Positions 20,095 to 30,000 of a stretch of 64,000 nucleotides of DNA are shown here, one piece after another. The stretch's first letter is position 1. Each line of letters starts with the position of its first letter. A program made the position numbers and the translations under genes. The notes below the pieces were generated by a model. The model had not been told where the DNA came from and made no database searches. It saw only the letters and a program-made list of their open reading frames with translations. Source of the DNA: Planococcus shixiaomingii (GTDB lineage: Bacteria > Bacillota > Bacilli > Bacillales_A > Planococcaceae); NCBI RefSeq assembly GCF_030413615.1, contig NZ_CP129236.1, forward strand, positions 2,526,001 through 2,590,000, written 5' to 3'.

Positions 20095-20970
20095 TCAATT
20101 GGCTTCTTCATCAAGGATCATTTCATCTTTATAGTCAAACGTCACGCGGCCAAGATGTTGATTGCGGATATCCCGTACAATGATTTCAGCCACCATTTCA
20201 TAATTGACTTCTCCATTAACGGTCGCGATATGGCGCCTCTGGGCGATGTGATTGAATGCTTGGACAATGTCCTCATCGTCGATGCTGTCCAAGCCATACC
20301 GTTCTTTCAAGCGTTCTGGGTATCTTTCTTCGAGGAATTTCAGCGCATAAATCGCCAGTTCCTGCATTTGAATCACCGAATCTTTGATCGCGCCGGTTAC
20401 CGCCAATTTCAAGCCGGTTTCGGGATCTTCAAACTTCGGCCATAGAATACCTGGTGTGTCTAATAGCTCTATTTCTTTCCCGACCTTGATCCATTGCTGC
20501 GCCTTGGTTACTCCAGGCATGTTGCCGGTTTTCGCCAAGCTTTTCTTCGATAAGCGGTTGATGAGCGTCGATTTCCCGACATTCGGGATGCCGACGATCA
20601 TAGCCCGGATAGCGCGCGGCTTTATGCCTTTTGAAATCATCCGATCCCATTTTTCTGTCAATATTTCTTTTGATGCATTTGTCACGAGCTGCAACCCTTT
20701 TCCTTCAAGGGAGTTGATAGCCACCGCTCGTGTTCCTTCGCTTTCAAAATAGCGAATCCATTTTTTTGTTTCAACTTCATCAGCCATGTCCATTTTGTTC
20801 AAAATGATCAGACGCGGCTTTTGTTGAATCACTTGGTCAATCATTGGATTTCGCGAAGATAAAGGCAATCTGGCATCAACCAGTTCGAAAATAATATCGA
20901 CCAGTTTCAGCTTTTCTGTAACTTCTCTCCGCGCTTTCGCCATATGTCCCGGAAACCATTGTATCGTCAT
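20095..20970 (-). CDS. rbgA: Ribosome biogenesis GTPase A (RbgA/YlqF)
   Basis: GTPase needed for late maturation of the 50S subunit. The G motifs are circularly permuted, the hallmark of the YlqF family: G4 NKMD (58-61) comes before G1 GIPNVGKS (127-134) and G3 DTPGILWPK. It opens with [12 protein letters not shown]. Length 291. It starts 11 bases after the signal peptidase gene, so both probably share one transcript with rplS upstream. Confidence 0.96.
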   Translation of the reverse strand: MTIQWFPGHMAKARREVTEKLKLVDIIFELVDARLPLSSRNPMIDQVIQQKPRLIILNKMDMADEVETKKWIRYFESEGTRAVAINSLEGKGLQLVTNASKEILTEKWDRMISKGIKPRAIRAMIVGIPNVGKSTLINRLSKKSLAKTGNMPGVTKAQQWIKVGKEIELLDTPGILWPKFEDPETGLKLAVTGAIKDSVIQMQELAIYALKFLEERYPERLKERYGLDSIDDEDIVQAFNHIAQRRHIATVNGEVNYEMVAEIIVRDIRNQHLGRVTFDYKDEMILDEEAN

Positions 20971-20981
20971 AAAAACACTCC

Positions 20982-21539
20982 TTAATTAACGACCCCTGCT
21001 TCAGCCATTGGCCAAAACACAAAACTCGTACTGCCTATCACTTCATCTATCGGTACTTCACCGATCATCCGGCTGTCCTTGCTTGCTCTGCGGTTATCTC
21101 CCATCACAAACACGTGCCCTTCAGGAATCGTTTCTTCCCCGATAATTTCTTCTAATGTAAAATCTTCTGTCAATGTTCCGGTAATATCTTCTTTGTAATA
21201 ATCCAAATACGGTTCATCTACCGGTTCACCATTTATATATAACTGGTCATCTTCATACGCCACATGATCTCCTGGCAAGCCAATAATCCGTTTAATATAA
21301 TCTTTTTCTTCAGGCGCATGAAAAACAACAATATCGAACCGATCTGGTTCACCTATATTGTAGCCAATTTTGTTGACGATCATTCGATCACCGTGTTCTA
21401 GCGTCGGCATCATCGATTCTCCGTCGACGACAATTGGAGTGAAAAAGAAAAACCGGATAATTGCCGCAAGTCCGAAGGCAATTAACAAGGCTTTAGACCA
21501 TTCCCACACTTCGTTTTTTTTCTTTGGTTCTGTTTCCAT
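20982..21539 (-). CDS. lepB: Type I signal peptidase
   Basis: Membrane protease that removes Sec/Tat signal peptides. One N-terminal transmembrane segment (about 16-36) precedes the catalytic Ser42 in [14 protein letters not shown] and the general-base Lys83 in [12 protein letters not shown]; the C-terminal box is [15 protein letters not shown]. The 185 residues fit SipS-type enzymes. The ATG at 21539 has GAGGAGG upstream, and the longer in-frame start at 21587 does not. Paralogues may exist elsewhere, so the symbol is generic. Confidence 0.94.
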   Translation of the reverse strand: METEPKKKNEVWEWSKALLIAFGLAAIIRFFFFTPIVVDGESMMPTLEHGDRMIVNKIGYNIGEPDRFDIVVFHAPEEKDYIKRIIGLPGDHVAYEDDQLYINGEPVDEPYLDYYKEDITGTLTEDFTLEEIIGEETIPEGHVFVMGDNRRASKDSRMIGEVPIDEVIGSTSFVFWPMAEAGVVN

Positions 21540-21646
21540 GCGCTTTCCTCCTCGAACTTTCTGGTTTAATTGTACAAGCAATTTCAATTTTTAGCAAAGA
21601 AAAGAAAAGGCGGCCCAGCAAGCTCAAGTGACCTTAAAGGCATAAC

Positions 21647-21673
21647 TATTGCCACATGCTTTTAAGGCAATAG
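21647..21673. repeat. Inverted repeat between rplS terminator and lepB
   Basis: CTATTGCC (21647-21654) and GGCAATAG (21666-21673) form an eight-base stem around 12 bases. It lies in the lepB 5' region on the minus strand. There is no T-run, so it is not a normal terminator; function unknown. Confidence 0.35.
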
Positions 21674-21709
21674 CAATGTTGTTAGGCACAGCTCAGCGCG
21701 GTATTGGCT

Positions 21710-21744
21710 AAAAAAAGAAAGAGGGCGCGAGCGCCCTCTTTCTT
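21710..21744 (-). terminator. Terminator after rplS
   Basis: Minus strand: GAAAGAGGGCGC and GCGCCCTCTTTC with almost no loop, followed by seven Ts. A very strong hairpin. Confidence 0.92.
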
Positions 21745-21755
21745 CAGTGAAAATC

Positions 21756-22103
21756 TTATCGAATTTCTTTAATACGAGCTGCTTTACCGCGAAGATCACG
21801 CAAGTAGTACAGTTTCGCACGACGTACTTTACCACGACGGACAACATCAAGTTGTGCGATTTTTGGTGTGTGTACAGGGAATGTACGTTCAACACCAACA
21901 CCATAAGAGATTTTGCGGACAGTGAAAGTTTCACTGATTCCGCCTCCACGGCGACCGATTACGACTCCTTCGTACATCTGAATACGTTCGCGTGTACCCT
22001 CGACAACTTTAACGTGGACGCGGACAGTATCACCAGGACGGAAGTCCGGTAGGTCTGTACGAATTTGTTCTTTAGTGATTGCTGAAATAATGTTTTGCAT
22101 CAT
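21756..22103 (-). CDS. rplS: 50S ribosomal protein L19
   Basis: Large-subunit protein at the 30S interface. The 115 residues contain [20 protein letters not shown] (about 21-40), [12 protein letters not shown] and the signature [15 protein letters not shown] (about 74-88). GGAGAG precedes the ATG. It closes the rpsP-khpA-rimM-trmD-rplS group but also has its own promoter and an L19-type leader in the 125-base gap after trmD. Confidence 0.97.
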   Translation of the reverse strand: MMQNIISAITKEQIRTDLPDFRPGDTVRVHVKVVEGTRERIQMYEGVVIGRRGGGISETFTVRKISYGVGVERTFPVHTPKIAQLDVVRRGKVRRAKLYYLRDLRGKAARIKEIR

Positions 22104-22182
22104 TTTCTCTCCTTCTACAGATGCTCTTGCACCTCATAAACTGTTGCAGCGGAACACCGTGATCCTGTACATAAAAGTACAG
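22104..22182 (-). ncRNA. L19 leader (ribosomal protein autoregulatory leader)
   Basis: The rplS 5' UTR begins with a perfect hairpin, CTGTAC-TTTTAT-GTACAG (22182-22165), followed by GGATCACGGTGTTCCGCTGC and GAGGTGCAAGAGCATCTG, which resemble the conserved core of the L19 leader described in Bacilli. It is preceded by a good promoter and directly followed by the rplS start. The family call is from memory of the motif and needs a covariance-model search. Confidence 0.7.
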
Positions 22183-22187
22183 ACTCC

Positions 22188-22216
22188 ATAGTATCACTTA
22201 ACAATAGCAAGTGCAA
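22188..22216 (-). promoter_or_regulatory. Promoter for rplS
   Basis: Minus-strand TTGCAC (22216-22211) and TACTAT (22193-22188), spacing 17 bases. The predicted start coincides with the base of the L19 leader hairpin. Confidence 0.65.
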
Positions 22217-22228
22217 GAGAAAATCCGT

Positions 22229-22957
22229 TTATCTTTTTTGTTTTTTTAACTCGTCGATTATTTTCTTTTGTTCAGCGGTGAGCTCAATTTGCTCAATCAA
22301 ATCCGGGCGGCGTTCAAGTGTGCGTTTGAGCATTTGCGCCTCGCGCCACTGGTCAACTTTTGCGTGATTGCCGGACGTTAAGACAGCCGGCACCTTCCAA
22401 CCGCGGAAATCAGCCGGACGGGTATACTGTGGGTGTTCTAACAGTCCCGTCGAGAACGAATCCCTAACAGGCGAGTCGGCGTTGCCTAGGACGCCTGGGA
22501 GCAGTCTTACAACGCTGTCGATAATCGTCATGGCCGCCAGTTCCCCGCCAGTCAAAACAAAATCGCCGATCGAAATTTCATCAGTGACCAAATGCTCGCG
22601 AATGCGTTCATCATAGCCTTCATAATGACCGCAAATAAAGACCAGTTCTTCTTCACCCGCCAGCTCTTCCGCTTTTTGTTGCGTGAAACGCTCTCCCTGC
22701 GGGCACATTAAAATTACCCGAGGTTTTTTAGCAGTAGTCAGCGACTCCACAGCATTGAAAATCGGCTCCGGTTTTAAGACCATTCCGGCTCCGCCGCCGA
22801 ATGGGTAGTCATCCACTTGCCGTTTATTATTGGCAAATTCTCGGATGTCCACGACATTCAAAGTCACCGCATTTTTTTCCTGGGCTTTCTTCATGATCGA
22901 TTGTTGAAAGACACCTTCAAACATGGGTGGAAATAATGAGAGGACATTTATATTCAT
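22229..22957 (-). CDS. trmD: tRNA (guanine-37-N1) methyltransferase
   Basis: SPOUT methyltransferase that modifies G37 to prevent frameshifting. The knot motifs are visible: [14 protein letters not shown] at the N-terminus, the [14 protein letters not shown] loop (about 52-65), and [15 protein letters not shown] with [15 protein letters not shown] (about 108-145). Length 242. The ATG at 22957 shares a base with the rimM stop (TAATG). Confidence 0.97.
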   Translation of the reverse strand: MNINVLSLFPPMFEGVFQQSIMKKAQEKNAVTLNVVDIREFANNKRQVDDYPFGGGAGMVLKPEPIFNAVESLTTAKKPRVILMCPQGERFTQQKAEELAGEEELVFICGHYEGYDERIREHLVTDEISIGDFVLTGGELAAMTIIDSVVRLLPGVLGNADSPVRDSFSTGLLEHPQYTRPADFRGWKVPAVLTSGNHAKVDQWREAQMLKRTLERRPDLIEQIELTAEQKKIIDELKKQKR

Positions 22958-23472
22958 TATGACAACAAACCTTCCAGTACCTCAATGACCACTTTTTTCT
23001 CATCAATATCAATTTCTTTGACCACATCTTCGATATAAGGGATGTAATGCATCTTCCCTTTTTTCGGTTTAACTTCCCAAACATCGTTAGCGCCTGTTTC
23101 AAGAATTTCGCTGATGACGCCGATTTCTTCGCCTTCTGTTGAATAAACCGTGCAGCCCAAAATCTCATGATGGTAAAAAGCGCCTTCTTCGAGATCCGTT
23201 AAATCGTGTTCAGCAATTCTTAAATAAGCGTCTTTGAACTCAACTACATCGTTGATATTTGGATATCCTTCGAATGTCAGAAGTTCAAAGTTTTTGTGCT
23301 GGCGGCGGCTGGCAATTTTGACCATGATCGGTTTTTTCGCATCCGGTTTGAAAAGGCCTAATTTTGTGCCGATCGCAAAACGTTCTTCTGGAAAATCGGT
23401 GCGGGACATGACGCGGACTTCGCCTCGGATGCCGTGCGTATTAACGATTTTCCCTACATTAAACCATTCCAC
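22957..23472 (-). CDS. rimM: Ribosome maturation factor RimM
   Basis: Assists 30S head assembly by binding S19. The N-terminal RimM barrel starts [19 protein letters not shown] and the C-terminal PRC barrel has [14 protein letters not shown] chose GTG at 23472 (171 residues), nine bases after AAAGGA, because homologues begin close to [12 protein letters not shown]; an in-frame ATG at 23490 would add six residues and has no ribosome site. A terminator hairpin lies between khpA and this gene. Confidence 0.92.
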   Translation of the reverse strand: MEWFNVGKIVNTHGIRGEVRVMSRTDFPEERFAIGTKLGLFKPDAKKPIMVKIASRRQHKNFELLTFEGYPNINDVVEFKDAYLRIAEHDLTDLEEGAFYHHEILGCTVYSTEGEEIGVISEILETGANDVWEVKPKKGKMHYIPYIEDVVKEIDIDEKKVVIEVLEGLLS

Positions 23473-23511
23473 TTGCAAACATCCTTTCATTTCGGTTCTA
23501 TTTTGATTGAC

Positions 23512-23545
23512 AAAAAAGGAAGGAACCTAGGCTCCTCCCTTTTTC
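23512..23545 (-). terminator. Terminator between khpA and rimM
   Basis: Minus strand: AAAAGGGAGGAGCC pairs with GGTTCCTTCCTTTT (including G-T pairs), followed by more Ts. It overlaps the khpA stop codon and may attenuate rimM-trmD. Confidence 0.7.
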
Positions 23546-23777
23546 AATCCACAATATCGAGATACGTTTTTTTCTTATGATAATTGCTGGCTGCTGAATA
23601 CACTATCGAACGAATGGCTTTCGCCACGCGTCCTTGTTTACCGATGACTTTCCCTGTATCTTCTGAATGCACGGAAAGCTTGTAGACAATTCGGCTTGCA
23701 TTTTCGTCTGTTTCAACTCGAACTTCTTCCGGATAATCAACCAGCGGTTTCACAATGGTCTCAATCAGCTGCTTCAT
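23544..23777 (-). CDS. khpA: KH-domain RNA-binding protein KhpA (YlqC)
   Basis: Small RNA-binding protein that works with KhpB (Jag/EloR) in related Firmicutes to control cell elongation. Its 77 residues form a single KH domain with the GKQGRVAKAIRSI loop (about 44-56, matching the GxxG motif). It is placed between rpsP and rimM, as in Bacillus. The ATG has GGGAG upstream. Confidence 0.92.
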   Translation of the reverse strand: MKQLIETIVKPLVDYPEEVRVETDENASRIVYKLSVHSEDTGKVIGKQGRVAKAIRSIVYSAASNYHKKKTYLDIVD

Positions 23778-23790
23778 AAGAAAATCTCCC

Positions 23791-24063
23791 TTACTTGTTT
23801 AATTTGTCGTTATGGAATTTCTCCATAATGCCGTTTTGAGAAAACAAGTTGCGTACTGTATCAGATGGTTTCGCGCCATCATGAAGCCATTTCAACGCTA
23901 ATTCTTCGTCGATTTTAACTTCTGCTGGAACTGTTAGCGGGTTGTAAGTACCTACTGTTTGGATCTGACGGCCGTCACGTGGAGCACGTGAATCAGCTAC
24001 TACGATACGATAAAAAGGAGACTTTTTAGCTCCCATACGTTTTAAACGAATTTTTACTGCCAT
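23791..24063 (-). CDS. rpsP: 30S ribosomal protein S16
   Basis: Small-subunit assembly protein, 90 residues. It opens [26 protein letters not shown]..., with GTYNPL at about 38-43 and the [15 protein letters not shown] segment. CGGAGG precedes the ATG. It heads the rpsP-khpA-rimM-trmD group behind a good promoter and does not appear to depend on ffh transcription. Confidence 0.97.
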   Translation of the reverse strand: MAVKIRLKRMGAKKSPFYRIVVADSRAPRDGRQIQTVGTYNPLTVPAEVKIDEELALKWLHDGAKPSDTVRNLFSQNGIMEKFHNDKLNK

Positions 24064-24101
24064 TTCTTAAAGCACCTCCGAATAGTTTCACACAAGATAT
24101 T

Positions 24102-24130
24102 ATATTAGCAAGCTTTAAATAGTTTGTAAA
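24102..24130 (-). promoter_or_regulatory. Promoter for rpsP
   Basis: Minus-strand TTTACA (24130-24125) and TAATAT (24107-24102), spacing 17 bases, about 40 bases from the rpsP start. Confidence 0.6.
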
Positions 24131-24224
24131 GTATTTTTTCTTAACACCTTAAAATTTTATTTAAATAGGCTATTTTGCTCCGTACTTTTAACTAGGAACA
24201 AGTAAAACTGCTCCTTAATACTAA

Positions 24225-25586
24225 TTATTTAAATAGCGAATCTAAACCAGGCATAGACATCTTTTTCTTGCCTTTTTTGTTGTTTGCCATGCCTGACATT
24301 TGCTTCATCATTTTCTTCATATCTTCAAATTGCTTCAGCAAACGGTTGACGTCCTGAATTGTAGTTCCAGAACCTTTTGCGATGCGTTTTCGCCGATTGG
24401 AGTTAATGATTTCAGGCGTTGTTTTCTCTTGCTTCGTCATAGAATGGATGATGGCTTCGACACGGCCCATCTGGCTTTCGTCCACTTTGGCATTTTCAAT
24501 GCCTTTGATTTTATTGGCGCCCGGAAGCATTTTTAAAATCTCATCAAGCGGACCCATTTGTTTGACTTGGTTCATTTGATCCAAAAAGTCATCAAATGTA
24601 AACGAAGAAGTCCGGAACTTTTCTTCCAGTTCTTTCGCTTTCTCTTCATCGACATTGGTCTGCGCTTTTTCAATCAGTGACAGCATATCGCCCATGCCAA
24701 GAATACGCGAAGCCATACGTTCTGGATAAAACGCTTCGAGTGCATCCATTTTTTCGCCCATCCCGACAAATTTAATCGGTTTATCCGTAACAGATCGGAT
24801 GGAAAGCGCAGCTCCGCCTCGCGTATCGCCGTCCAATTTCGTCAAGACGACGCCTGTAATGCCAATTGCTTCGTTGAAGTTTTGCGCCACGTTGACAGCA
24901 TCTTGCCCAGTCATGGCATCGACCACCAAGAAAATTTCATCCGGTTCTTTCAATGCGCGGATGTCTTTCAGTTCCTGCATCAAATTTTCGTCGACGTGAA
25001 GGCGTCCGGCAGTATCGATAATGACCGTATCCAAATGTTCGGCTTTTGCGTATTCAATCGCCTGACGTGAAATCTCGACAGGAGACAAATCCGTCCCTTT
25101 TGAAAATACCGGGAGCGATAATTGTTTGCCGATTGTTTCCAATTGCTGGACAGCTGCCGGACGGTAAACGTCAGCCGCTACCAGAAGCGGTTTACGGTTA
25201 TGTTTTTTGCGCAGCATGCCTGCTAATTTGCCGGAAGTCGTCGTTTTACCGGCCCCTTGCAAACCGACCATCATGATGACAGTTGGCTGTTTAGTGGAAA
25301 ACTCAATCTTGCTTTGTTCCCCGCCCATCAAGTTTGTCAGTTCATCTTTAACGATTTTTACAACTTGCTGGCCAGGCGTCAAACTGTCCATAACGTCTTG
25401 GCCGACAGCCCGTTCGCTAACTTTTTTGACGAATTCTTTTACTACTTTTAAGTTGACGTCCGCTTCGATTAACGCAAAACGGACTTCGCGCATCATTTCT
25501 TTGACGTCTGCTTCAGACACTTTCCCTTTTCCTTTGATCCGTTGGATGGTGCCTTGCAGGCGTTCGGCTAAACCTTCAAATGCCAT
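24225..25586 (-). CDS. ffh: Signal recognition particle protein Ffh
   Basis: GTPase that binds signal sequences and 4.5S-type RNA and docks with FtsY. The N domain is about 1-90, the G domain carries GLQGAGKT (108-115), DTAGRLHVDE and TKLDGDTRGG, and the M domain has the methionine-rich MKKMMKQMSGM near the C-terminus with RKRIAKGSG for RNA binding. Length 453. GGAGGCGG precedes the ATG. It follows ylxM by 13 bases, the usual pairing. Confidence 0.97.
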   Translation of the reverse strand: MAFEGLAERLQGTIQRIKGKGKVSEADVKEMMREVRFALIEADVNLKVVKEFVKKVSERAVGQDVMDSLTPGQQVVKIVKDELTNLMGGEQSKIEFSTKQPTVIMMVGLQGAGKTTTSGKLAGMLRKKHNRKPLLVAADVYRPAAVQQLETIGKQLSLPVFSKGTDLSPVEISRQAIEYAKAEHLDTVIIDTAGRLHVDENLMQELKDIRALKEPDEIFLVVDAMTGQDAVNVAQNFNEAIGITGVVLTKLDGDTRGGAALSIRSVTDKPIKFVGMGEKMDALEAFYPERMASRILGMGDMLSLIEKAQTNVDEEKAKELEEKFRTSSFTFDDFLDQMNQVKQMGPLDEILKMLPGANKIKGIENAKVDESQMGRVEAIIHSMTKQEKTTPEIINSNRRKRIAKGSGTTIQDVNRLLKQFEDMKKMMKQMSGMANNKKGKKKMSMPGLDSLFK

Positions 25587-25599
25587 TTGTCTCCGCCTC

Positions 25600-25923
25600 C
25601 TAATCCCATTCTTTTAATTGGTCCAGAAACTTCCGGACCCGCTCATCAGTAAACGGCTCATTTTCAAACGTGGCAACCAATTGCTGCCGCTTCTGAAACT
25701 TTTCGAACAACCGCAATTTGTCTTCATATTCCTCGAGCATCGCTTCTGTCCGGCGGATATTGTCATATACCGCTTGGCGTGTGATGTTGTATTCTTCAGC
25801 GATTTCCCCTAAAGAATGGTCGTCCAAATAATAAAGCATCATATAACTGCGCTGTTTAGGCGTCAGCAATTCCTGATAGAAATCGAATAAATAGTTCATA
25901 CGTGTCGTCTTTTCCAATCCCAT
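25600..25923 (-). CDS. ylxM: YlxM helix-turn-helix SRP-associated protein
   Basis: Sigma-70-region-4-like helix-turn-helix protein ([41 protein letters not shown], about 19-60) that modulates SRP function in Gram-positives. The ATG at 25923 gives [17 protein letters not shown], as in homologues (107 residues); a preceding TTG would add one residue. GAGGTGAGC lies upstream. It is between ftsY and ffh on the same strand, consistent with an SRP-pathway block. Confidence 0.92.
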   Translation of the reverse strand: MGLEKTTRMNYLFDFYQELLTPKQRSYMMLYYLDDHSLGEIAEEYNITRQAVYDNIRRTEAMLEEYEDKLRLFEKFQKRQQLVATFENEPFTDERVRKFLDQLKEWD

Positions 25924-25990
25924 CAAAGCTGCTCACCTCGCTCATTCTACTGACAACCATACAAAATATAGTTTCAAGCGTCAAGTATTT

Positions 25991-27007
25991 TTACTTGTCT
26001 GCTTCTGCACTTTCAAGTGCTTCTTCCTTATCCAGTCCTTCCGCAAACAATCCGTATACATATTTTTGCGGATCGAACGGCTGCAAGTCGTCCATTTGCT
26101 CGCCGAGGCCAACAAACTTCACTGGGATTTTCAATTTACTGCGGATGGCCAGCACGATTCCGCCTTTTGCTGTCCCATCCAATTTCGTCAATACAATTCC
26201 TGTAACGTCAGTCACTTCTTTAAACGTCTGAGCTTGGATAAGCGCGTTTTGGCCGGTTGTTGCATCAAGTGCCAGCAGCACTTCATGCGGCGCGCCTGGA
26301 ATTTCACGCGCAATCACGCGATGGACTTTTTCCAGCTCATTCATCAAGTTGACTTTGTTTTGCAGGCGTCCCGCTGTATCACAGATCAAGACGTCCACAC
26401 CGCGCGATTTAGCAGCACGTACAGCGTCGTACATGACGGCAGCAGGATCTGAGCCTTCGCTTTGTTTAATGACATCAACGCCTACGCGCTGGCCCCAAAT
26501 ATCCAATTGTTCGATGGCACCGGCACGGAACGTATCGCCGGCTGCCAGCAGCACTGTTTTTCCTTCATTTTTCAAGCGATGCGCCAATTTGGCAATTGAT
26601 GTTGTTTTACCGACACCGTTGACACCAACAAATAAAATAACCGTCAGGTCATCGGCAAACTTCAATTCGTTGATTTCCTCTTCGCCTGACTGGTAGATTT
26701 CCACCAATTTCTCGGAAATGACCGATTGGACATTCGATGTGTCTTTGACATTTTTGCGCTGCACTTCAAAACGCAATTGGTCCATCAATTCCATGACCGT
26801 TTCAAAGCCAACGTCCGCCTGAAGCAGAATTTCCTCAAGCTCTTCGAAAAAATCTTCATCCACTTTGCGGTACTTTGCAACAAGGTCGTTGATTTTCGAA
26901 GTGAAGCCTGTACGGGTTTTGGTGAGCCCTTCTTTGTATTTCTCTGTTGACTCTTCAGCTTCTTGGTTTCCCGAGAATTTATCTTTTAATTTTTTAAAGA
27001 AACTCAT
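25991..27007 (-). CDS. ftsY: SRP receptor FtsY
   Basis: Membrane-associated GTPase that receives SRP-ribosome complexes. The 338-residue protein has a short N-terminal helix for lipid binding (MSFFKKLKDKFSG) and an NG domain with GVNGVGKTTSIAKLA from residue 128, DTAGRLQNKVNLMNEL, and TKLDGTAKGG. It begins 15 bases after smc, giving smc-ftsY-ylxM-ffh in one likely transcript. Confidence 0.97.
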   Translation of the reverse strand: MSFFKKLKDKFSGNQEAEESTEKYKEGLTKTRTGFTSKINDLVAKYRKVDEDFFEELEEILLQADVGFETVMELMDQLRFEVQRKNVKDTSNVQSVISEKLVEIYQSGEEEINELKFADDLTVILFVGVNGVGKTTSIAKLAHRLKNEGKTVLLAAGDTFRAGAIEQLDIWGQRVGVDVIKQSEGSDPAAVMYDAVRAAKSRGVDVLICDTAGRLQNKVNLMNELEKVHRVIAREIPGAPHEVLLALDATTGQNALIQAQTFKEVTDVTGIVLTKLDGTAKGGIVLAIRSKLKIPVKFVGLGEQMDDLQPFDPQKYVYGLFAEGLDKEEALESAEADK

Positions 27008-27022
27008 ACGAACACTCCTCTT

Positions 27023-30000
27023 TTAAATTTCTTCTTGCAGCTTAACAGAGACCAGCTTGGAAATGCCAGATTCCTGCATAGTGATGCCGTATAGAACGTC
27101 CGCGCCTTCCATCGTTCCTTTGCGGTGGGTAATAACGATAAACTGCGTATCTTCACTAAATTTCTTCAAGTATTGGCTGTAACGCACAACATTTGACTCA
27201 TCAAGCGCTGCTTCCACTTCGTCGAGCACACAGAAAGGCACCGGACGGATGTTCAAGATTGAAAATAGCAAAGCGATGGCCGTCAATGCGCGTTCCCCGC
27301 CGGACAGCAAACTCAAATTCTGGAGTTTCTTGCCCGGAGGCTGGGCAACGATTTCGACACCCGTCGTTAGCAGTTCAGACGGATTGGTTAAGATCAAATC
27401 GGCCGCGCCCCCACCAAACAATTCTTTGAAGACGCGCTGGAATTGAGTCCGTATGGCACGGAAAGTGGAATCAAATCGGCTCGTCATTTCTTCATCCATT
27501 TCTTCGATGACGGTCCGCAGCGTATCTTTTGCTTCGTTCAGGTCATTTCGCTGTTCGGTCAAAAAACTGTGGCGTTCAGAAACGTGGTCGAACTCTTCGA
27601 TTGCTCCAATGTTCACTGGACCGAGCTCTTCGATCGATTGCTTTAATAGTTTTACCGTTTTCCGTACAACTGCTTCTTCATCCGGCAATTCGAGCAGTTT
27701 TGCTTCTGCGACTGTCAGCTGATACTCATTTTCCAGCTGATCAATGAAACTTTGCATTTGGACGTCAATCCGCGTCGATTTCACTTCACAGATGCGGACT
27801 GCTTCTACAAAGCCTTTATATAGGCGCTGCGTTTCTTTAAGCGCTTCTTCCAGTCTGTTGAGCTCTTCTTGCTTTTCAGACCGCAACAACCTAGTTTCCT
27901 GGATTTTCAGCTGCGCGAGTTCTTTCTTGTTTGTCCAAGAAGAGATTTCCAACAGTATCTCTTCGTCGGAATAGCCTTTGGAAGCTTCTTCTGATTGAAT
28001 CCATTCTAGTTCTTTCTCGCTGTCCCGCAATTTCTTATCGCTTTTCGCTTTTCGTTCTGCCAGTTCAGCTTCGCTTTCAATAAGCTGGTTTACGCGTTCT
28101 TTAATAACAGCAAAAGCTGATTTTTGTTCCATTAATTTTGACATGAGCACTTCGCGGGCAGATTCATTTTTTTGCTTGAAGCCCGTCAGTTCTTCGATTT
28201 GAGCAGAAATCGCAGTCAATTCTCCTCCGATTTCTTCTAAACGGCCGGCCGCGGTTTCTTTCCGCTCTGTTACTGCAGTTAAATCGACTTCTTTGTTCTT
28301 CTGCTCTGCCATAAAGATTTGGTACCGCTCACGCGTCGTTTTCAAAACCGCTTCGATTTCACGCAAAATAATCGAGCGCTCTGATTCTAAATCGCGGTAT
28401 TTCTCGCCTTCTGAACGCAAATTGTTCAAATGCTGTTCCGTTTGATGCACTTCTGCCTGCTCTTTTTGCACTGTTTTTTCTGCAACGTGAATCGTTTCCG
28501 CAAGCTGTTTAGCTTGGACAATCAATTGCTCCAGCTCCGCTTTTCTTGTAAAGAAAGAAGCTTGTGTTTTATTGGCGCCGCCGGTCATCGACCCGCCCGC
28601 ATTGACGACGTCTCCATCCAGCGTCACTACGCGGAACCGGTTCATTGTTAATTTCCCGATGGCAGTTGCCCCTTTTAAATCTTTTGCAATAATGACGTTG
28701 CCGAGCAAGTTTTCAAAAATCATCTGATAAGCAGAATCATAAGCAATCAGCTCATGCGCCATTTTCACGAATGATGGATGTTGCTGAATCGACGCAAGTG
28801 TCTGTTCCGGTACTTTTCTTGATTTCATGACCGTCATAGGCAAGAACGTCGAACGGCCCGCTTTCTTTTTCCGCAGGAATTCGATCGCTTCACGGGCATG
28901 TTGTTCGTTCTCTGTGATGATATGTTGGCTAGAAGCACCAAGGGCGGTTTCAATTGCCTTGGCGAAAGGCTGCTCCACTTGCGCCATTTCAGCTACAGCT
29001 CCGACAATTCCAGCAAGCTCGCCTTTGCGGCGGGCTACCAGCACCTCTTTAACACCTTGGAAAAAGCCGGAAAAATCATCTTCCAATTCCTGCAGCGTAT
29101 CGATCCGAGCCGCTAATTGTTTTTGCGATTGATAAGCCTGGAAGAGCATCGATTGTTTTTCATCATAAGCTGTTTTCACTTGTGTATACACCGTTTCAGT
29201 TTCCCGGTATTTGCTGCGTTTTTCTTCCAGCAAGCGCTGAATTTCAGTCAATTTTCTTTTAGCAGACTCTTTTTCCTGCTCTAAATCGGCCAATTCAGCT
29301 GCAAAATCGGTTTGCTGAACTGCAATGCGGCTGCTCGATTCGGACAATTGCCGTTCTTGCAAATCAATATTTTTCAATTCGTTTTTAACGCTGGCCTGCT
29401 CATTCATCAAGTCAATATAAACGGATTTGTGGGTTTCGATTTCTTCATCAATGTCCGCCGGTGTCCGGTTCAACTGATCTTCAAGCTGCTTTACCGTTGA
29501 ACGGATAGTTTGCTGTTCCGCTTTCCGCTCTTCAAGCAAGGCTGCTTGTTCAGTGTGCTTTTTCTGTAAAAAGCCATTTTCGCGTTTTTCAGCATCCACC
29601 ATTTCTTTCAATTGCTGCGCTTGCCGGTGGGCATTGCTCTTTTTCTCCGACATTAGCAATTTGCGGCCTTCCCATTTTTCGCTTTCACTGCTCGCTTCCA
29701 CTAATTGGTTTTGAGCTTCATCCAGTTGGTTATCGAATCCGGTCATTTTTTTTCGAATCGCCCGAATTTCTTTTTCTTTGCCATCAATTTCCGATGCCAG
29801 CTGCTGTTCTTTTTCAGCATGGTCTGCAGCATCAGCAGTTAATTGGCTTAACTCTAATTCCAGTTGAGCAATGTCATAGGCCAACAGACTAATGTCTGCG
29901 CCTCTTAGCTGTTCGTTCATATCCAAATAATCCCGTGCAGCTGATGCCTGGATTTGAAGCGGTTCCATCCGTCCATCAAGTTCATGTAAAATGTCCAACA

